Source of the DNA: Paracoccus aestuariivivens
GTDB lineage: Bacteria > Pseudomonadota > Alphaproteobacteria > Rhodobacterales > Rhodobacteraceae
DNA length: 64,000 bases
Reading direction: 5' to 3'
Assembly (NCBI RefSeq): GCF_009711225.1
Contig: NZ_WMIE01000006.1
Coordinates: 1 to 64,000 of the forward strand
This document shows positions 1-8,377 of this stretch, piece after piece (position 1 is the stretch's first letter; each line of letters starts with the position of its first letter). Both the position numbers and the translations under genes were made by a program. The notes beneath the pieces are model-generated. The model did no database searches, had not been told where the DNA came from, and worked only from the letters and a program-made list of their open reading frames with translations.

Positions 1-67
1 TGACCTGCCCCCCGGAAGGTCCCTGGGTTTAATGTAGAGTTTGCTTCGCCGCGAAGGAGCAGACGAC

Positions 68-375
68 ATGAGGAAAAGCCGCTTCACCGATGAGGAGGGA
101 ACCGTGGCGCCTGATGGCACCGCGTAAGTCCCGACGAACAGATCATCGGAATGATCAAGGAGCAGGAAGCCGGGATGGCGACGGCGGAGGTGTGCCGCCG
201 TCATTCGCTCAGCCCGGCGACATTTTACAAGCTCAAGGCCAAGTATGGCGGTATGGACGTGTCCGACGCCCAGCGGTTGAAAGCGCTCGAGGACGAGAAC
301 GGCAAGCTGAAGCGCCTGCCGGCGAATGCGATGCTGGACAACATCGTGCTGAAGGATCTGCTGGGAAAGCCCTGA
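68..375 (+). pseudogene. IS3 transposase orfA, interrupted by a 44-nt insertion
   Basis: The frame opens at 68 with MRKSRFTDE, the normal start of IS3 orfA (a helix-turn-helix DNA-binding protein). The expected next residues (QIIGMIKEQ) resume only at 139, in another frame. Bases 95-138 are extra and add a tail ending at TAA 122-124. The rest (to TGA 373-375) keeps the HTH signature with CRRHSLSPATFYKLKAKYGG and the leucine-rich C-terminus ending in LLGKP. A shorter product could start at ATG 151 but would lack the N-terminus. No frameshift product with orfB is possible in the present state. Confidence 0.85.
95..138 (+). repeat. 44-nt hairpin-forming insertion (copy 1) inside IS3 orfA
   Basis: Removing 95-138 restores the orfA frame exactly (GATGAG joined to CAGATC). 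The segment folds as a hairpin: outer stem GGGA/TCCC, internal loop AC/TAAG, nine-position inner stem CGTGGCGCC/GGCACCGCG with one C-A mismatch and one T-G wobble, loop TGAT. It ends in CGAA and shows no obvious target duplication. It is about 80% identical to 24700-24743 inside an IS30 transposase. Read in the orfA frame it adds EGTVAPDGTA and a stop. Confidence 0.8.
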
Positions 376-1062
376 CGACACCGAAGCTGCGGCGGGGGCA
401 GTGCTACCGGCGGATCGGTCTGATGCTGGAGCGCAGGGGCATGCTGATGAACCCGAAGAAGCTGTATCGGCTCTACCGTGAAGAAGGGCTTTCGGTCCGG
501 CGCAGGCGCGGCCGCAAGCGGGCCCGTGGAACACGCACGCCGATGCCTCTGGCCCTGATACCGAACCAGCGCCGGTCGCTGGACTTTGTCGCAGACACGT
601 TCGGGGCGTCACGCAAGTTCCACATTCTGGCAGTCATCGACGATTGCTGTCGCGAGAACCTGTGCCTGATTGCCGACACCAGCATCTCGGGCGCCAGGGT
701 AGCGCGTGAACTGGATGCGTTGGTGCGGATCTACGGCAAGCCCGATGGCATCGTCAGCGATCGGCGAGGATCAGAAAACGATCCGGGGGATCGTTTTCCC
801 GAGGAGGGGAACTGAGTTCACCAGTCGGGTCATCTTGAAATGGACCGACCAGAATGACGTCGCCCGGCATTACATCGACCCCGGCAAGCCGCAGCAGAAT
901 GCCTTCATCGAAAGCTTCAACGGCAGCCTGCGCGATGAGCTGCTGAATGAGGACATCTTCGACGCCCTGGATGATGCTCGCCGCAAGATCGCTCTATGGC
1001 GCTACGACTATAACGCAGTCAGGCCGCACTCATCGCTCGGCAATCTGAAGCCCCTCGAATAA
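351..1062 (+). pseudogene. IS3 transposase orfB (DDE integrase), deleted and interrupted
   Basis: The integrase part of an IS3 transposase. Recognisable blocks are YRRIGLMLERRGMLMN, RRSLDFVADTFGASR (first catalytic Asp) and [12 protein letters not shown] (second Asp), then, after a frame break at 762-807, GTEFTSR and [16 protein letters not shown] with the catalytic Glu, ending in the usual HSSLGNL. The segment between the orfA end and YRRIG is much shorter than in intact relatives, suggesting an internal deletion of about 60 codons. The break falls at the SDNGTEF motif, where the Asn codon is replaced by 46 nt (net +43, shifting the frame by one). Confidence 0.85.
762..807 (+). repeat. palindromic insertion inside IS3 orfB
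   Basis: This segment replaces the Asn codon expected in the SDNGTEF catalytic motif. It contains a perfect 10-bp inverted repeat, AAAACGATCC, spacer GGG, GGATCGTTTT, flanked by CGAGG on both sides of the palindrome. It differs in sequence from the 44-nt insertion in orfA. Its core (CGATCC facing GGATCG) resembles that of the 47-bp palindrome at 23705-23751. Confidence 0.7.
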
Positions 1063-1118
1063 CAATCTCGAACCGGCAGACTCTCGTTATGAACGAGGGA
1101 CGAAAGGGGGGCAGGTCA

Positions 1119-1205
1119 CAAGCCATCGCCAGTCCTTGAGGCGACCGAACATGATCTCAATGTGGTTGTGTCGTTTATATAGCCGCTTGTCGTATTTTAC
1201 GGCCT
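1119..1205 (-). pseudogene. fragment of IS5-family (IS427-like) transposase C-terminal half
   Basis: Read on the minus strand, this short stretch encodes KYDKRLYKRHNHIEIMFGRL followed by KDWRWL, the well-known block around the catalytic Glu of IS427-type IS5 transposases (usual form RYDKRLYKRRNRIEIMFGRLKDW). The reading runs straight into the right end of the IS3 element, so the IS3 copy probably landed in this older element. The remainder would be expected to the left of the window. Confidence 0.75.
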
Positions 1206-1207
1206 CA

Positions 1208-1618
1208 CTGCCGGACCTTCTCGCCCTGCTCCCCGCGGACGAGGAGATTGCTACAGTTACCGCCGACGGCGCCTCTGGCACGCACATCTGCCACGACGCC
1301 ATCGCAGCCCGAAGCGCGGCGGCGGCGGTCATTCCTCCCCGCAAGAACGCACGGCCATGGCAGCCGGACAACGCTGGACCACGGGCGCACATCGAAATCC
1401 TGCGGGCGTCGAAGCATCTTGGCCGGACGCTGTGGCGGAACTGGAGCGGGTACCATCGCCGCAACAAGGTGGAAACGAAAGCAAACTGCGTGAAGTTGCT
1501 CGGCCAGTGGCCGATGTCCCGCGATTTCGACCGCTAGGTCACCGAGGCCAAGATCCGCGCGGCGGTCATGGACCGCGAAACGGCACTCGGTATCCCGCTC
1601 ACGGTGCCGTCAGCATAA
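1208..1618 (+). pseudogene. degenerate IS5-family transposase fragment
   Basis: The plus-strand reading LPDLLALLPADEEIATVTA, then HDAIAARSAAAAVIPPRKNA, RASKHLGRTLWRNWSGYHRR and VETKANCVKLLGQ matches the central and C-terminal part of IS5-group DDE transposases. A TAG at 1535-1537 interrupts the frame before it ends at TAA 1616-1618, and the N-terminal part is missing. It points opposite to the neighbouring IS427-like scrap, so these are two different remnants. Confidence 0.75.
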
Positions 1619-1667
1619 GTGCGTCTGGAGGAAGGGATCGGCGGTCCTAAGTTGACTCGCGCGATAG

Positions 1668-1763
1668 TGCCTCGACAACCTGAAGGACAAGCACGCGAAG
1701 AACGGGATGCTGTCGTCAGCCGAGTTCGAACAGCAGCATTTGATCAGACGTACAGCCGTCTAA
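1668..1763 (+). pseudogene. possible C-terminal scrap of an IS3-type orfB
   Basis: A 31-codon open stretch reads DNLKDKHAKNGMLSSAEFE and ends with TAA at 1761-1763. The SxxEFE block close to the C-terminus resembles the end of some IS3 orfB proteins. Nothing else of the gene is present. Bases 1619-1667 and 1764-1870 show no gene. Confidence 0.35.
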
Positions 1764-1870
1764 GACACTCGGGGCTATTCACATTCCGGAAAGCGAGCAT
1801 GCCGCGAAGGTTAAACGGGAACCTTCGCGACCTGCATTCTGCGAATAACAGGAACAAAGCAATCGAAGCC

Positions 1871-2815
1871 TTAACTGGCCTCGGCCTCGCGAAGAACCCG
1901 TTGATACCATTCCCGCGTCGGATCCAGCTGCACGGCACTGGTTGCGGCGGCAATTGCGGCGTCGCGCTCTTTTCGCAGCACATGGACACGGCTTTTCGTG
2001 AGCAGGAACTCTGCCTGCTTCGGCATGCTCTCGATAGAAGCCGTGCAGGCCGCAACCGCGCTATCCAGCCGTCCCTGCTTCATGCGTCGGACCGCAAGCG
2101 CATGCATCAGAGAACCGCGATAATAGGCCGAACTTTTTCGCGCCTTCCGATAAACCTCGCGGGCCTGATCGATATTGCCGTCGAGCACCGCCTTGAACAA
2201 AGCGGCAAGGATCAAGCGGGAAGCGATCGGATTGACAACATAATGATCGCAAAAATATGCGGGGATAAGATCGGCCTGACTGCATTGTGCGATCACCTCG
2301 AAATGACGAAGATCAACGCGTAACATTGGATCCGTGACGACAATAACCCGTCCGGACACGTCGCCGGTCGCAATACCCATTCCCGTATTCAGTTCGGATC
2401 TGAAATGCTGCCGGAAACGGGTGTCCCAAGGAACATCCGCAGGGTCGATCGAATATTGCGGTGCCAAGGCCAGCACATGATCGCACCCCATCAGCGCACT
2501 GTACTTGATCGCGCCATAGGCTCCCATGCTGCTGCCATAGGCAATCTTCTGCGAATATTCACCAAGCAGCGGGCGCAGAGCGACAGCGGCGGCCTCCACC
2601 GAACTTTGCGGATACCAGTTATTCTTCTTGGCAATAATGCCGAAGACATCGAAGTTCAAACTTTGCAGCGCCGCGCGTGCCGGAATGCCTTTGGCTGCAA
2701 AATCATGGTTCATCGGGCTGTACGACAGTACGGCTACAGGGCTGCGCACCCCTTCAGCGGCAGGCGCCGACTGAACCAGAATTTGATCATCTTCGAAGAT
2801 AGTGGAGGCAACCAT
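1871..2815 (-). CDS. alpha/beta-hydrolase-like protein with C-terminal TPR repeats
   Basis: A 314-aa cytoplasmic protein with no signal peptide. Residues ~20-180 look like an alpha/beta-hydrolase fold: YGSSMGAYGA carries the GxSxG nucleophile elbow (Ser near 95), with a candidate Asp (VVTDP) and His (FCDHYVV) further on. Residues ~200-314 form tetratricopeptide-like helices (AVLDGNIDQAREVYRKAR; RLDSAVAACTASIESMPKQ; RDAAIAAATSAVQLDP). It is the last gene of the minus-strand glycosyltransferase/sulfotransferase cluster, 26 nt after the preceding gene, with AGAGA before the ATG. The substrate is unknown; a polysaccharide- or protein-modifying role is inferred only from neighbours. Confidence 0.75.
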   Translation of the reverse strand: MVASTIFEDDQILVQSAPAAEGVRSPVAVLSYSPMNHDFAAKGIPARAALQSLNFDVFGIIAKKNNWYPQSSVEAAAVALRPLLGEYSQKIAYGSSMGAYGAIKYSALMGCDHVLALAPQYSIDPADVPWDTRFRQHFRSELNTGMGIATGDVSGRVIVVTDPMLRVDLRHFEVIAQCSQADLIPAYFCDHYVVNPIASRLILAALFKAVLDGNIDQAREVYRKARKSSAYYRGSLMHALAVRRMKQGRLDSAVAACTASIESMPKQAEFLLTKSRVHVLRKERDAAIAAATSAVQLDPTREWYQRVLREAEAS

Positions 2816-2841
2816 AGTTTCTCTCTGCGCCGAATGGCACC

Positions 2842-3870
2842 TTAAGTATTCTTAACTCTGTACGCATTCTCTCGTGCGCAGAACACACTGATCATACGCA
2901 ACGCATGATCACGGTTCAGCGGGACCAAGCCTTCCACTTCCGAAAGCCTCACTCCCTCTGACGGCGGAACGTCGTCGCTGCTTTTAGACTGATTGCCGAA
3001 CGAAACACCATAACGATTGTAGAGTTCTTCGGTGTCATACAGGTTCGCCGCCGCAACGGCCTCGGCGACGTGGCGGAACAGTTTCGGCTTGGACGTGTAC
3101 CCAGCCTCTTCGGAAATGGTACGCAATGCACGCCAGAACCGTTCGGAGGCGGCGAAGCTGTAGTCCGGAACATCGTTCATGTTTTCAGGGAAGCGGCGCA
3201 ACAGATCGAGCACGAACATGGATTCCGCACTGAGCGACTCGTTGCTGCGTTTCACCTCGGACGACAGGGCCGTATGGTCGACATCGGCCAGATCCCGTAT
3301 CTGATCCAGAAAATCGACCAGCAGATCGCCTTCGCGCCACTGTTGCGGCTCGAACGGACGAACGATTGCGCGGGTATTGAACGCTTCTTCGTAGGTCCTG
3401 ATGATCCGGGCGAAATCGGTACGGAAATTTTCCGGAGCCACCAGACCGCCGCTGCGCTTCAACTTCTCCTGCATCATGGAAAGATAGAAGTCCTCCGGTC
3501 GCCGCACATAGACAATCAGGCGTACTTCCTCGCCCCAGCGATAGAGGTAATCGCGCAAACTTCCGATGGTCGTCGCATTGATATGCGACATGACTGTGGC
3601 CGCGATTTCCTCGACCGAAAGCAGGATATGCGCACCGGGGTTTTGGGCAACATCGGCATCTATGACGGAACGCAACGCATCCAGTTCTTCGCCCGCTTGG
3701 GGTTGAGGCCGTTTGGCCGTCAGGTGCTTGAGAGGACGGGCTTTGAAATCCTTTCCGACCGCCGGATAAATGACACCGGCGCCTTGCAAAGTTTCCGCAC
3801 TCCGCCGAAATACCTGCTGCAAATATGTGGTGCCAGTTTTCGGAAATCCGAAATGCAAAATCGTTGTCAT
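2842..3870 (-). CDS. sulfotransferase-like protein
   Basis: 342 aa from the chosen ATG at 3870, which places the motif HFGFPKTGTTYLQQVF five residues in, where PAPS-dependent sulfotransferases keep their 5'-phosphosulfate loop. RLIVYVRRPEDFYLSMMQEK fits the 3'-phosphate-binding strand and Ser. Members transfer sulfate from PAPS to glycans or other acceptors. An upstream in-frame start at 3921 would add 17 residues before the P-loop and is less likely. The gene lies between a large glycosyltransferase and the hydrolase-TPR gene on the same strand, suggesting sulfation of the cluster's glycan product. Confidence 0.8.
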   Translation of the reverse strand: MTTILHFGFPKTGTTYLQQVFRRSAETLQGAGVIYPAVGKDFKARPLKHLTAKRPQPQAGEELDALRSVIDADVAQNPGAHILLSVEEIAATVMSHINATTIGSLRDYLYRWGEEVRLIVYVRRPEDFYLSMMQEKLKRSGGLVAPENFRTDFARIIRTYEEAFNTRAIVRPFEPQQWREGDLLVDFLDQIRDLADVDHTALSSEVKRSNESLSAESMFVLDLLRRFPENMNDVPDYSFAASERFWRALRTISEEAGYTSKPKLFRHVAEAVAAANLYDTEELYNRYGVSFGNQSKSSDDVPPSEGVRLSEVEGLVPLNRDHALRMISVFCARENAYRVKNT

Positions 3871-3996
3871 TCTACCCGTTGCCCAGTTTTCTCGTTGGAT
3901 GTGCGTTGATTGCACGATCATTGGTTTGTTGTTCGATGTCTGTCCGGCGCTCGTTGCACGCCCGATGATGGAGCATCAGCTAATTTAAAGCGCGTC

Positions 3997-6030
3997 TCAG
4001 AGCGCAGCGTAGTTTTTCGGAATGACCGAATGCAGCAGCATCCGCGATACCGGTTGGCACGGCAGATTCCGTACCTTTTCCATCTGCTGTTCGCCCCCGT
4101 CGCCGAAAATCTTGGAAATGTTTTCGGTCGTTCTGGCGTGATAAGCCGATGAACTGGCCTCGGCGACCATCGCGGCCATGCGCTTGCGGGCTTCGCCCGA
4201 GAATAGCTTCAGCAGCTTGAAATGCCGGATCGGCAGGACGAGTTCGGTGTCCCAGATCTCGTGTCCCGGCTGCGGCGTGCCGTCATTGTAATGCAGGGTG
4301 TGGAAGCCCTGATTGACGTGACGACCTTTCCGGAACTGCGCCAGCGAAATCTTTCGAAGACTATCGAACGTGCCGAAAGCATGGAACCTTGTATCCAGTT
4401 TCCACGACAATTCTGCATAAGGCCCGAATGCCCATTTGATCGGACCATGCTGGGCATATTCTTTGGACAGAGGCTGATCGACCCAGACATGGTGGTTGAA
4501 AAGCTCCAGAAAGTCCGTTTCGGCCCGGGTCAGGCTTTCGGTTGTCGCCTCGGGATCGGGGACGAGATCGACCAGAAGTGTGGCCATGGTCTCTTGCCCA
4601 CGTTCGCGCAGGGTCCGTGCCAATTCCTGAATCGTGGAAAACCCTTGCGGCAGATCGACGAATTCATCGGCATCCAACGTCAATGCCCATTGGCCTTCGT
4701 TCAGATAGCCCTTCATCATACCTTCGATCCACATCCCCTTGGCGGTCAGGAAGCGCCCCACTTTGGGATGGAATACATGCACGTCATCATAGGGCAGCAA
4801 TTCAGCGATGGGCTTTTCGGAGCCGTCATCGACGATGAAGAAATGCTTCACGCCCAATGCCTTATGGTGGTTGTAGAATGGCAGAAGGAAGTTTTCGTCA
4901 TTCTTCATGCATGCGAAGATGCAGACATCGTCAATTCCGATTTCCAGACTGTCGGGGTCCGGATAGCCGTTCGAACGAAACAGCGTCCCAAGGATCTTTT
5001 CACTCGGAACCGCATCGACGACCTGATGCCGCCCCTGAACCGCCAGTTGCAGGTATTTATCTCGCATCTGGGGGTTGCGCGTGTTTTTCATAAAACACAC
5101 ACCCTGATTGAAGGTCGTCATCGCCTGCATCGAGATGTCTTCGTCGACATACCCGTCGGTCTTCGGGTTCAGCGGCAGACGGTTCTGGACTGCTTCGACC
5201 TCGACAATCGGATTGCTGATGCCCGCATCTGCGAAAAACTCGCGCGACCGCTTAGAGGCAAAGCCGTGATTGTCGGCCTTGATCCGCACAAGCGGAACCC
5301 GCGGATAGGCATTCATCACCGTCAGCAGGACATCCATTTCGTCATACTGACGCGGCAGGAAGGACTCGTCATATCCCACCTCCCGATAGAAATGCATCGG
5401 CATCGAGATCCGGCCGCTTGAACCATCGCCCCATTTTCCGGTGAAATGATGGAAAACAAAACCATCCGGATTCGCATCGGCGACGCTGAGCAGCAGTTGG
5501 CTTTCTTCCATCGTCACGAAATTGTCGCCATCCAGAGACGAATAGATCAGACCCCGAGCCGCGAAGCGATGGCTGTTCTTCGCCCGCCCGAAATGCCAGC
5601 CGTCCAGAGGCTGGTCCACGATCATTCGTAAATAACCGCTGGCCAATTCTTCCGGAAAAGTCGTGCGTACCCAGTCCTGCGTTTCGCGATCTTCGTCAAG
5701 GAAGATGATGATGAACTCAATCTGGTCGGAAATGGTCCGGTTGGCCTCGAGATTGGCGGCGAGCGTCCCGCGAACGTCGTCGGGTCGGTTCATGATCGGC
5801 GTGCAATACGAGATTTTCGGCTTTCGGCGCAGCGCGACGGCAAGGTCGGGCAGTTCAAGGACATCGCCCTGATCTGCACTGACGCCACGCTTCAGAAGGT
5901 GGCCGAAACGGGCATAATGTTCCTTCGGCCCCAATCCGACCAATTCGACATCAGGATAGGTGGTTGCGTACCAATCCGCATCAAATCCGATAGTATTCTC
6001 GACGATATCGATTGCGCGAAGCGGTTCCAT
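3997..6030 (-). CDS. two-module glycosyltransferase
   Basis: 677 aa. Residues ~15-50 carry the FDADWYATTYPDV block common in front of bacterial glycosyltransferases. Residues ~73-300 form a GT-A-like module (SYCTPIMNRPDD; DxD-type DGDN at 167-170; HHFTGKWGDGSSGR). Residues ~370-600 form a second GT2-like module (CIFACMKNDENFLLPFYNHH, VDDGSE, DADEF at 453-457). The first module is a paralogue of the protein at 9199-10572. The start at 6030 is preceded by AGAGGAAATTTG and overlaps the upstream stop by one base (TGATG), giving translational coupling. Longer frames upstream lack a start signal. It probably adds two sugars in succession, but sugar and acceptor cannot be read. Confidence 0.85.
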   Translation of the reverse strand: MEPLRAIDIVENTIGFDADWYATTYPDVELVGLGPKEHYARFGHLLKRGVSADQGDVLELPDLAVALRRKPKISYCTPIMNRPDDVRGTLAANLEANRTISDQIEFIIIFLDEDRETQDWVRTTFPEELASGYLRMIVDQPLDGWHFGRAKNSHRFAARGLIYSSLDGDNFVTMEESQLLLSVADANPDGFVFHHFTGKWGDGSSGRISMPMHFYREVGYDESFLPRQYDEMDVLLTVMNAYPRVPLVRIKADNHGFASKRSREFFADAGISNPIVEVEAVQNRLPLNPKTDGYVDEDISMQAMTTFNQGVCFMKNTRNPQMRDKYLQLAVQGRHQVVDAVPSEKILGTLFRSNGYPDPDSLEIGIDDVCIFACMKNDENFLLPFYNHHKALGVKHFFIVDDGSEKPIAELLPYDDVHVFHPKVGRFLTAKGMWIEGMMKGYLNEGQWALTLDADEFVDLPQGFSTIQELARTLRERGQETMATLLVDLVPDPEATTESLTRAETDFLELFNHHVWVDQPLSKEYAQHGPIKWAFGPYAELSWKLDTRFHAFGTFDSLRKISLAQFRKGRHVNQGFHTLHYNDGTPQPGHEIWDTELVLPIRHFKLLKLFSGEARKRMAAMVAEASSSAYHARTTENISKIFGDGGEQQMEKVRNLPCQPVSRMLLHSVIPKNYAAL

Positions 6031-6701
6031 CAAATTTCCTCTTGCTCTGCCGCAAAGACGGGGTCGATCCCTTCCGGACCCATGCCCCGATCCCAGACCA
6101 CCGTCTGCGTCGGGAAGGCATCCGTCAGTCGGAGAGCCTGATTTTCCAGAACCTCCACGGATCTCTGGCTGGCCTCGTGGTCCCATCCCATCTTTTTGGA
6201 GAAACGGGCCACGGCAGCCGGTCGCGGCTCAAGAACCGGAACGAGCAGGGTTCCCGGTGAGCCGGCCGTCATCAATCCGGCGAAGTCCATGATCTTATTG
6301 CGCTCCCAGAACGGCTGGGTAATGAAGATGGCGCGGCGGCGCGCCTTTGCCGTAACAGGGCTGATGAAATGCGCCCCGACGATCTGCGCGAGATCGTCCG
6401 ACAGCCGGTTCGGATCGGTGATCGCCGCACCGAACCATGGCAAGGTCGGGTCCGTTCCGGTGATCGCGGTCAGGCGCTCGGTTCGCAGCGGTTCGAAATC
6501 CCGCAAGGTCGAACTGGCCGCGCAAAGCGCGAACAGCGCCTGCTCTCCGTTTTCGATCAACTCGACATTTCGGGCCGCGAGATCGCGGGAAATGGCCTCA
6601 AGATCGCTGCCCGCGTGCACGAACAGCAATGCGGTCGTTACATCGGAGCGGCCAAACGACGTCCAGGACGACATGCGATTTTCTGTAACTGCCTCGATCA
6701 C
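6030..6701 (-). CDS. conserved-looking protein of unknown function in glycan cluster
   Basis: 223 aa, no signal peptide or membrane segment. I do not recognise the family. Blocks such as ALLFVHAGSDLEAISRDLAA near the N-terminus and RRAIFITQPFWERNKIMDFA with LLVPVLEPRPAAVARF later recall the strand-loop-helix order of the cluster's sulfotransferase-like proteins, but no PAPS loop is visible. It overlaps the upstream gene by 4 nt (ATGA) and touches the downstream glycosyltransferase start, so the three are made together. Confidence 0.7.
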   Translation of the reverse strand: MIEAVTENRMSSWTSFGRSDVTTALLFVHAGSDLEAISRDLAARNVELIENGEQALFALCAASSTLRDFEPLRTERLTAITGTDPTLPWFGAAITDPNRLSDDLAQIVGAHFISPVTAKARRRAIFITQPFWERNKIMDFAGLMTAGSPGTLLVPVLEPRPAAVARFSKKMGWDHEASQRSVEVLENQALRLTDAFPTQTVVWDRGMGPEGIDPVFAAEQEEI

Positions 6702-7423
6702 AGTTCAGCCTCCGGATCATTGAGATCGACATGCCGGACCAGACGATCAACGGCATCTGAATCGAAAGGCAGGTCCAGCAGGGTGAAAAGCGGCCGGATC
6801 TTCTCCGGCTCCTGCACGATATCCTCTAGCTGCAGGACGCAACTGCGCGAAGGCCAATCGGCAGCGCTTTTCCGGAAACCGTCCTGAACATCACTCAACT
6901 GCTGCACCAGTTCCTCGCGCGGCACTTTCCGCCACCAGCCCGTTCGAGCAATCGCTTCGGGATCGCGCAGGCAAAAGACAAAGCGCGCGCCGGGAAAGAA
7001 CGCGTATAGAAACCGGAGTTGATCGGCGATCGACACGTCCGGCTCCAGATAGCGCACCTCGCGGAAACCGGACAAACGCGCCCCGACCGGCGGAGCCAGA
7101 ACCGCCTTGGCAAAGGCTTCGGCCAGACGACGGCCCAGCGTTCCTACCTCGCGCATCAGTCCGGCGACATCCGCATTTGGTGCGGTCATTGCCTTATGGG
7201 TGCGGGCCTCGGCATCGAACCATGCGCCCATGATCTTGCTCAGAACGTCGCCGTTCTCGCCGCGAATGCACACCCCAGACTGGGAATTCAACAGGCGCTG
7301 GACCAGCAGGTCTCCGGCAAGGCCCACGCCGAAAACGAAGACGAACCCTTCGGGTGCCCCCAGCGCGGGAAATAGCGGCGCAACTTCGCTTGGTTGCGGA
7401 ATCTTGTTCAGTTCGTTCATCAT
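6698..7423 (-). CDS. divergent sulfotransferase-like protein
   Basis: 241 aa. FVFVFGVGLAGDLLVQRLLN occupies the place of the sulfotransferase P-loop but lacks the usual Lys/Arg-Ser/Thr residues. RFVFCLRDPEAIARTGWW matches the second PAPS-binding strand, and VLQLEDIVQEPEKIRPLF the family's C-terminal part. It may be a low-activity or non-catalytic relative. It begins 4 nt after the coiled-coil gene and overlaps the next gene by 4 nt. Confidence 0.65.
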   Translation of the reverse strand: MMNELNKIPQPSEVAPLFPALGAPEGFVFVFGVGLAGDLLVQRLLNSQSGVCIRGENGDVLSKIMGAWFDAEARTHKAMTAPNADVAGLMREVGTLGRRLAEAFAKAVLAPPVGARLSGFREVRYLEPDVSIADQLRFLYAFFPGARFVFCLRDPEAIARTGWWRKVPREELVQQLSDVQDGFRKSAADWPSRSCVLQLEDIVQEPEKIRPLFTLLDLPFDSDAVDRLVRHVDLNDPEAEL

Positions 7424-7426
7424 GCT

Positions 7427-8182
7427 TTACCGCGCAGCTTCAACGCGCTGGATTCCGGCGCTGGCATCAAGGGCTATGGTCATGACCGCGTGATCCCGCT
7501 CTGCCAGAGCAGATGTGGTCATCGCGTGATATTCCAGCATCACGGCTCGCAAGAGGTCATCGGAAACCTTGGGCGTTTCGGGATCGTTAGGGACCCGCGA
7601 CGCAGCGGTCAGTTCCGCGATGACATCTTCGCGTTCGCGCAGAAGGTTTTCCTGCGTGCGAACGATCTCGCCAAGCTTCGCAAGTTCGTCGATCGAGTCA
7701 GGCGCGCCCTGATCTTCCTGCGCCCGGTCCAATGCGCTTTCCAGCTCGGCGATCTTTTTCTCGCGTTCGCGCAGCAAGGCCTCTTGCGCCAGAAACAGGT
7801 CGTCCGGTTTGACGGCATCAAGGATCGGGCCATCGGCAACCGCGCCAAGATGGGCCTCTTCCAGACGGACCAGCGCATCCTGAAGCTCGACAGCCAGCGC
7901 AAAGCGTTGGCGCTCTTTTTCATAGACGGCTTCGACCAGACCCGCCTGTACGCGTTCAAGTTCCGCGATCCGCCCCTGCGCGGCTGTCAATTCATCGTTG
8001 CCGCCCGTTTCGGAGGCAGACGGAGCAGGCGCAAAGCTGGCCTTGCGGTTCTGCACACGCAGATCGTCTATCTCGGCCTGCTGGGCAAGAAGGGCTTTCT
8101 GAAGGACCGCCAGCTCCTGGAAGCGTATGGCAAGCCTGTCATCATCCGGACGTGTGCTGCGCTTGGCTCTCTCTCGACTCAT
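7427..8182 (-). CDS. coiled-coil protein of unknown function
   Basis: 251 aa, strongly charged and helical. Heptad patterns run through most of the chain, with two near-repeats: AQEALLREREKKIAELE and RTQENLLREREDVIAELT. A less ordered Pro/Ala/Ser stretch (SFAPAPSASETGG) interrupts near residue 52. No signal peptide or membrane segment. It is the first gene of a tightly coupled block of four. A scaffolding or chain-length-ruler role is conceivable, as for coiled-coil partners of other polysaccharide assembly enzymes, but that is only inferred. Confidence 0.7.
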   Translation of the reverse strand: MSRERAKRSTRPDDDRLAIRFQELAVLQKALLAQQAEIDDLRVQNRKASFAPAPSASETGGNDELTAAQGRIAELERVQAGLVEAVYEKERQRFALAVELQDALVRLEEAHLGAVADGPILDAVKPDDLFLAQEALLREREKKIAELESALDRAQEDQGAPDSIDELAKLGEIVRTQENLLREREDVIAELTAASRVPNDPETPKVSDDLLRAVMLEYHAMTTSALAERDHAVMTIALDASAGIQRVEAAR

Positions 8183-8216
8183 GAGTATCTAAAAGGCCTT
8201 CTGAATACATGGGAGC

Positions 8217-8237
8217 ATCAAGCCCCGGGGTTCTGAT
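8217..8237. repeat. 21-bp near-perfect palindrome in the cluster gap
   Basis: ATCAAGCCCC facing GGGGTTCTGAT, with one bulged C and one G-T wobble and no loop. It lies in the 195-nt gap between the sulfotransferase and coiled-coil genes and could be a protein-binding site or a processing hairpin. There is no T-run on either strand, so a simple terminator is unlikely. Confidence 0.35.
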
Positions 8238-8377
8238 ACTTGTGGTTGTGCACTACAACAAAGGATCAGGCTGACTGGCCTACCACACAAGGGCAGCTGG
8301 TTGTACCTGTTACGGCGGCGACTAAGCCTATCCTTGCCGATTAGGGGTCCGCTGTTCGCCCGGTGCCCGCAGCATTT

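Larger units (their letters stand above)
1..1118 (+). mobile_element. IS3-family element (IS407-like), both ends present, transposase broken
   Basis: The terminal inverted repeats TGACCTGCCCCCC (1-13) and its exact complement (1106-1118) bound the element, so base 1 of the window is the element's first base. Between them lie orfA and orfB of an IS3-type transposase. Against the usual protein, orfA carries a 44-nt insertion, orfB seems to lack roughly 60 N-terminal codons, and a palindromic insertion breaks the catalytic core. It should therefore be immobile unless helped in trans. It sits inside a fragment of an IS5-type transposase. The left target-site copy is outside the window, so the duplication cannot be checked. 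Confidence 0.9.
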
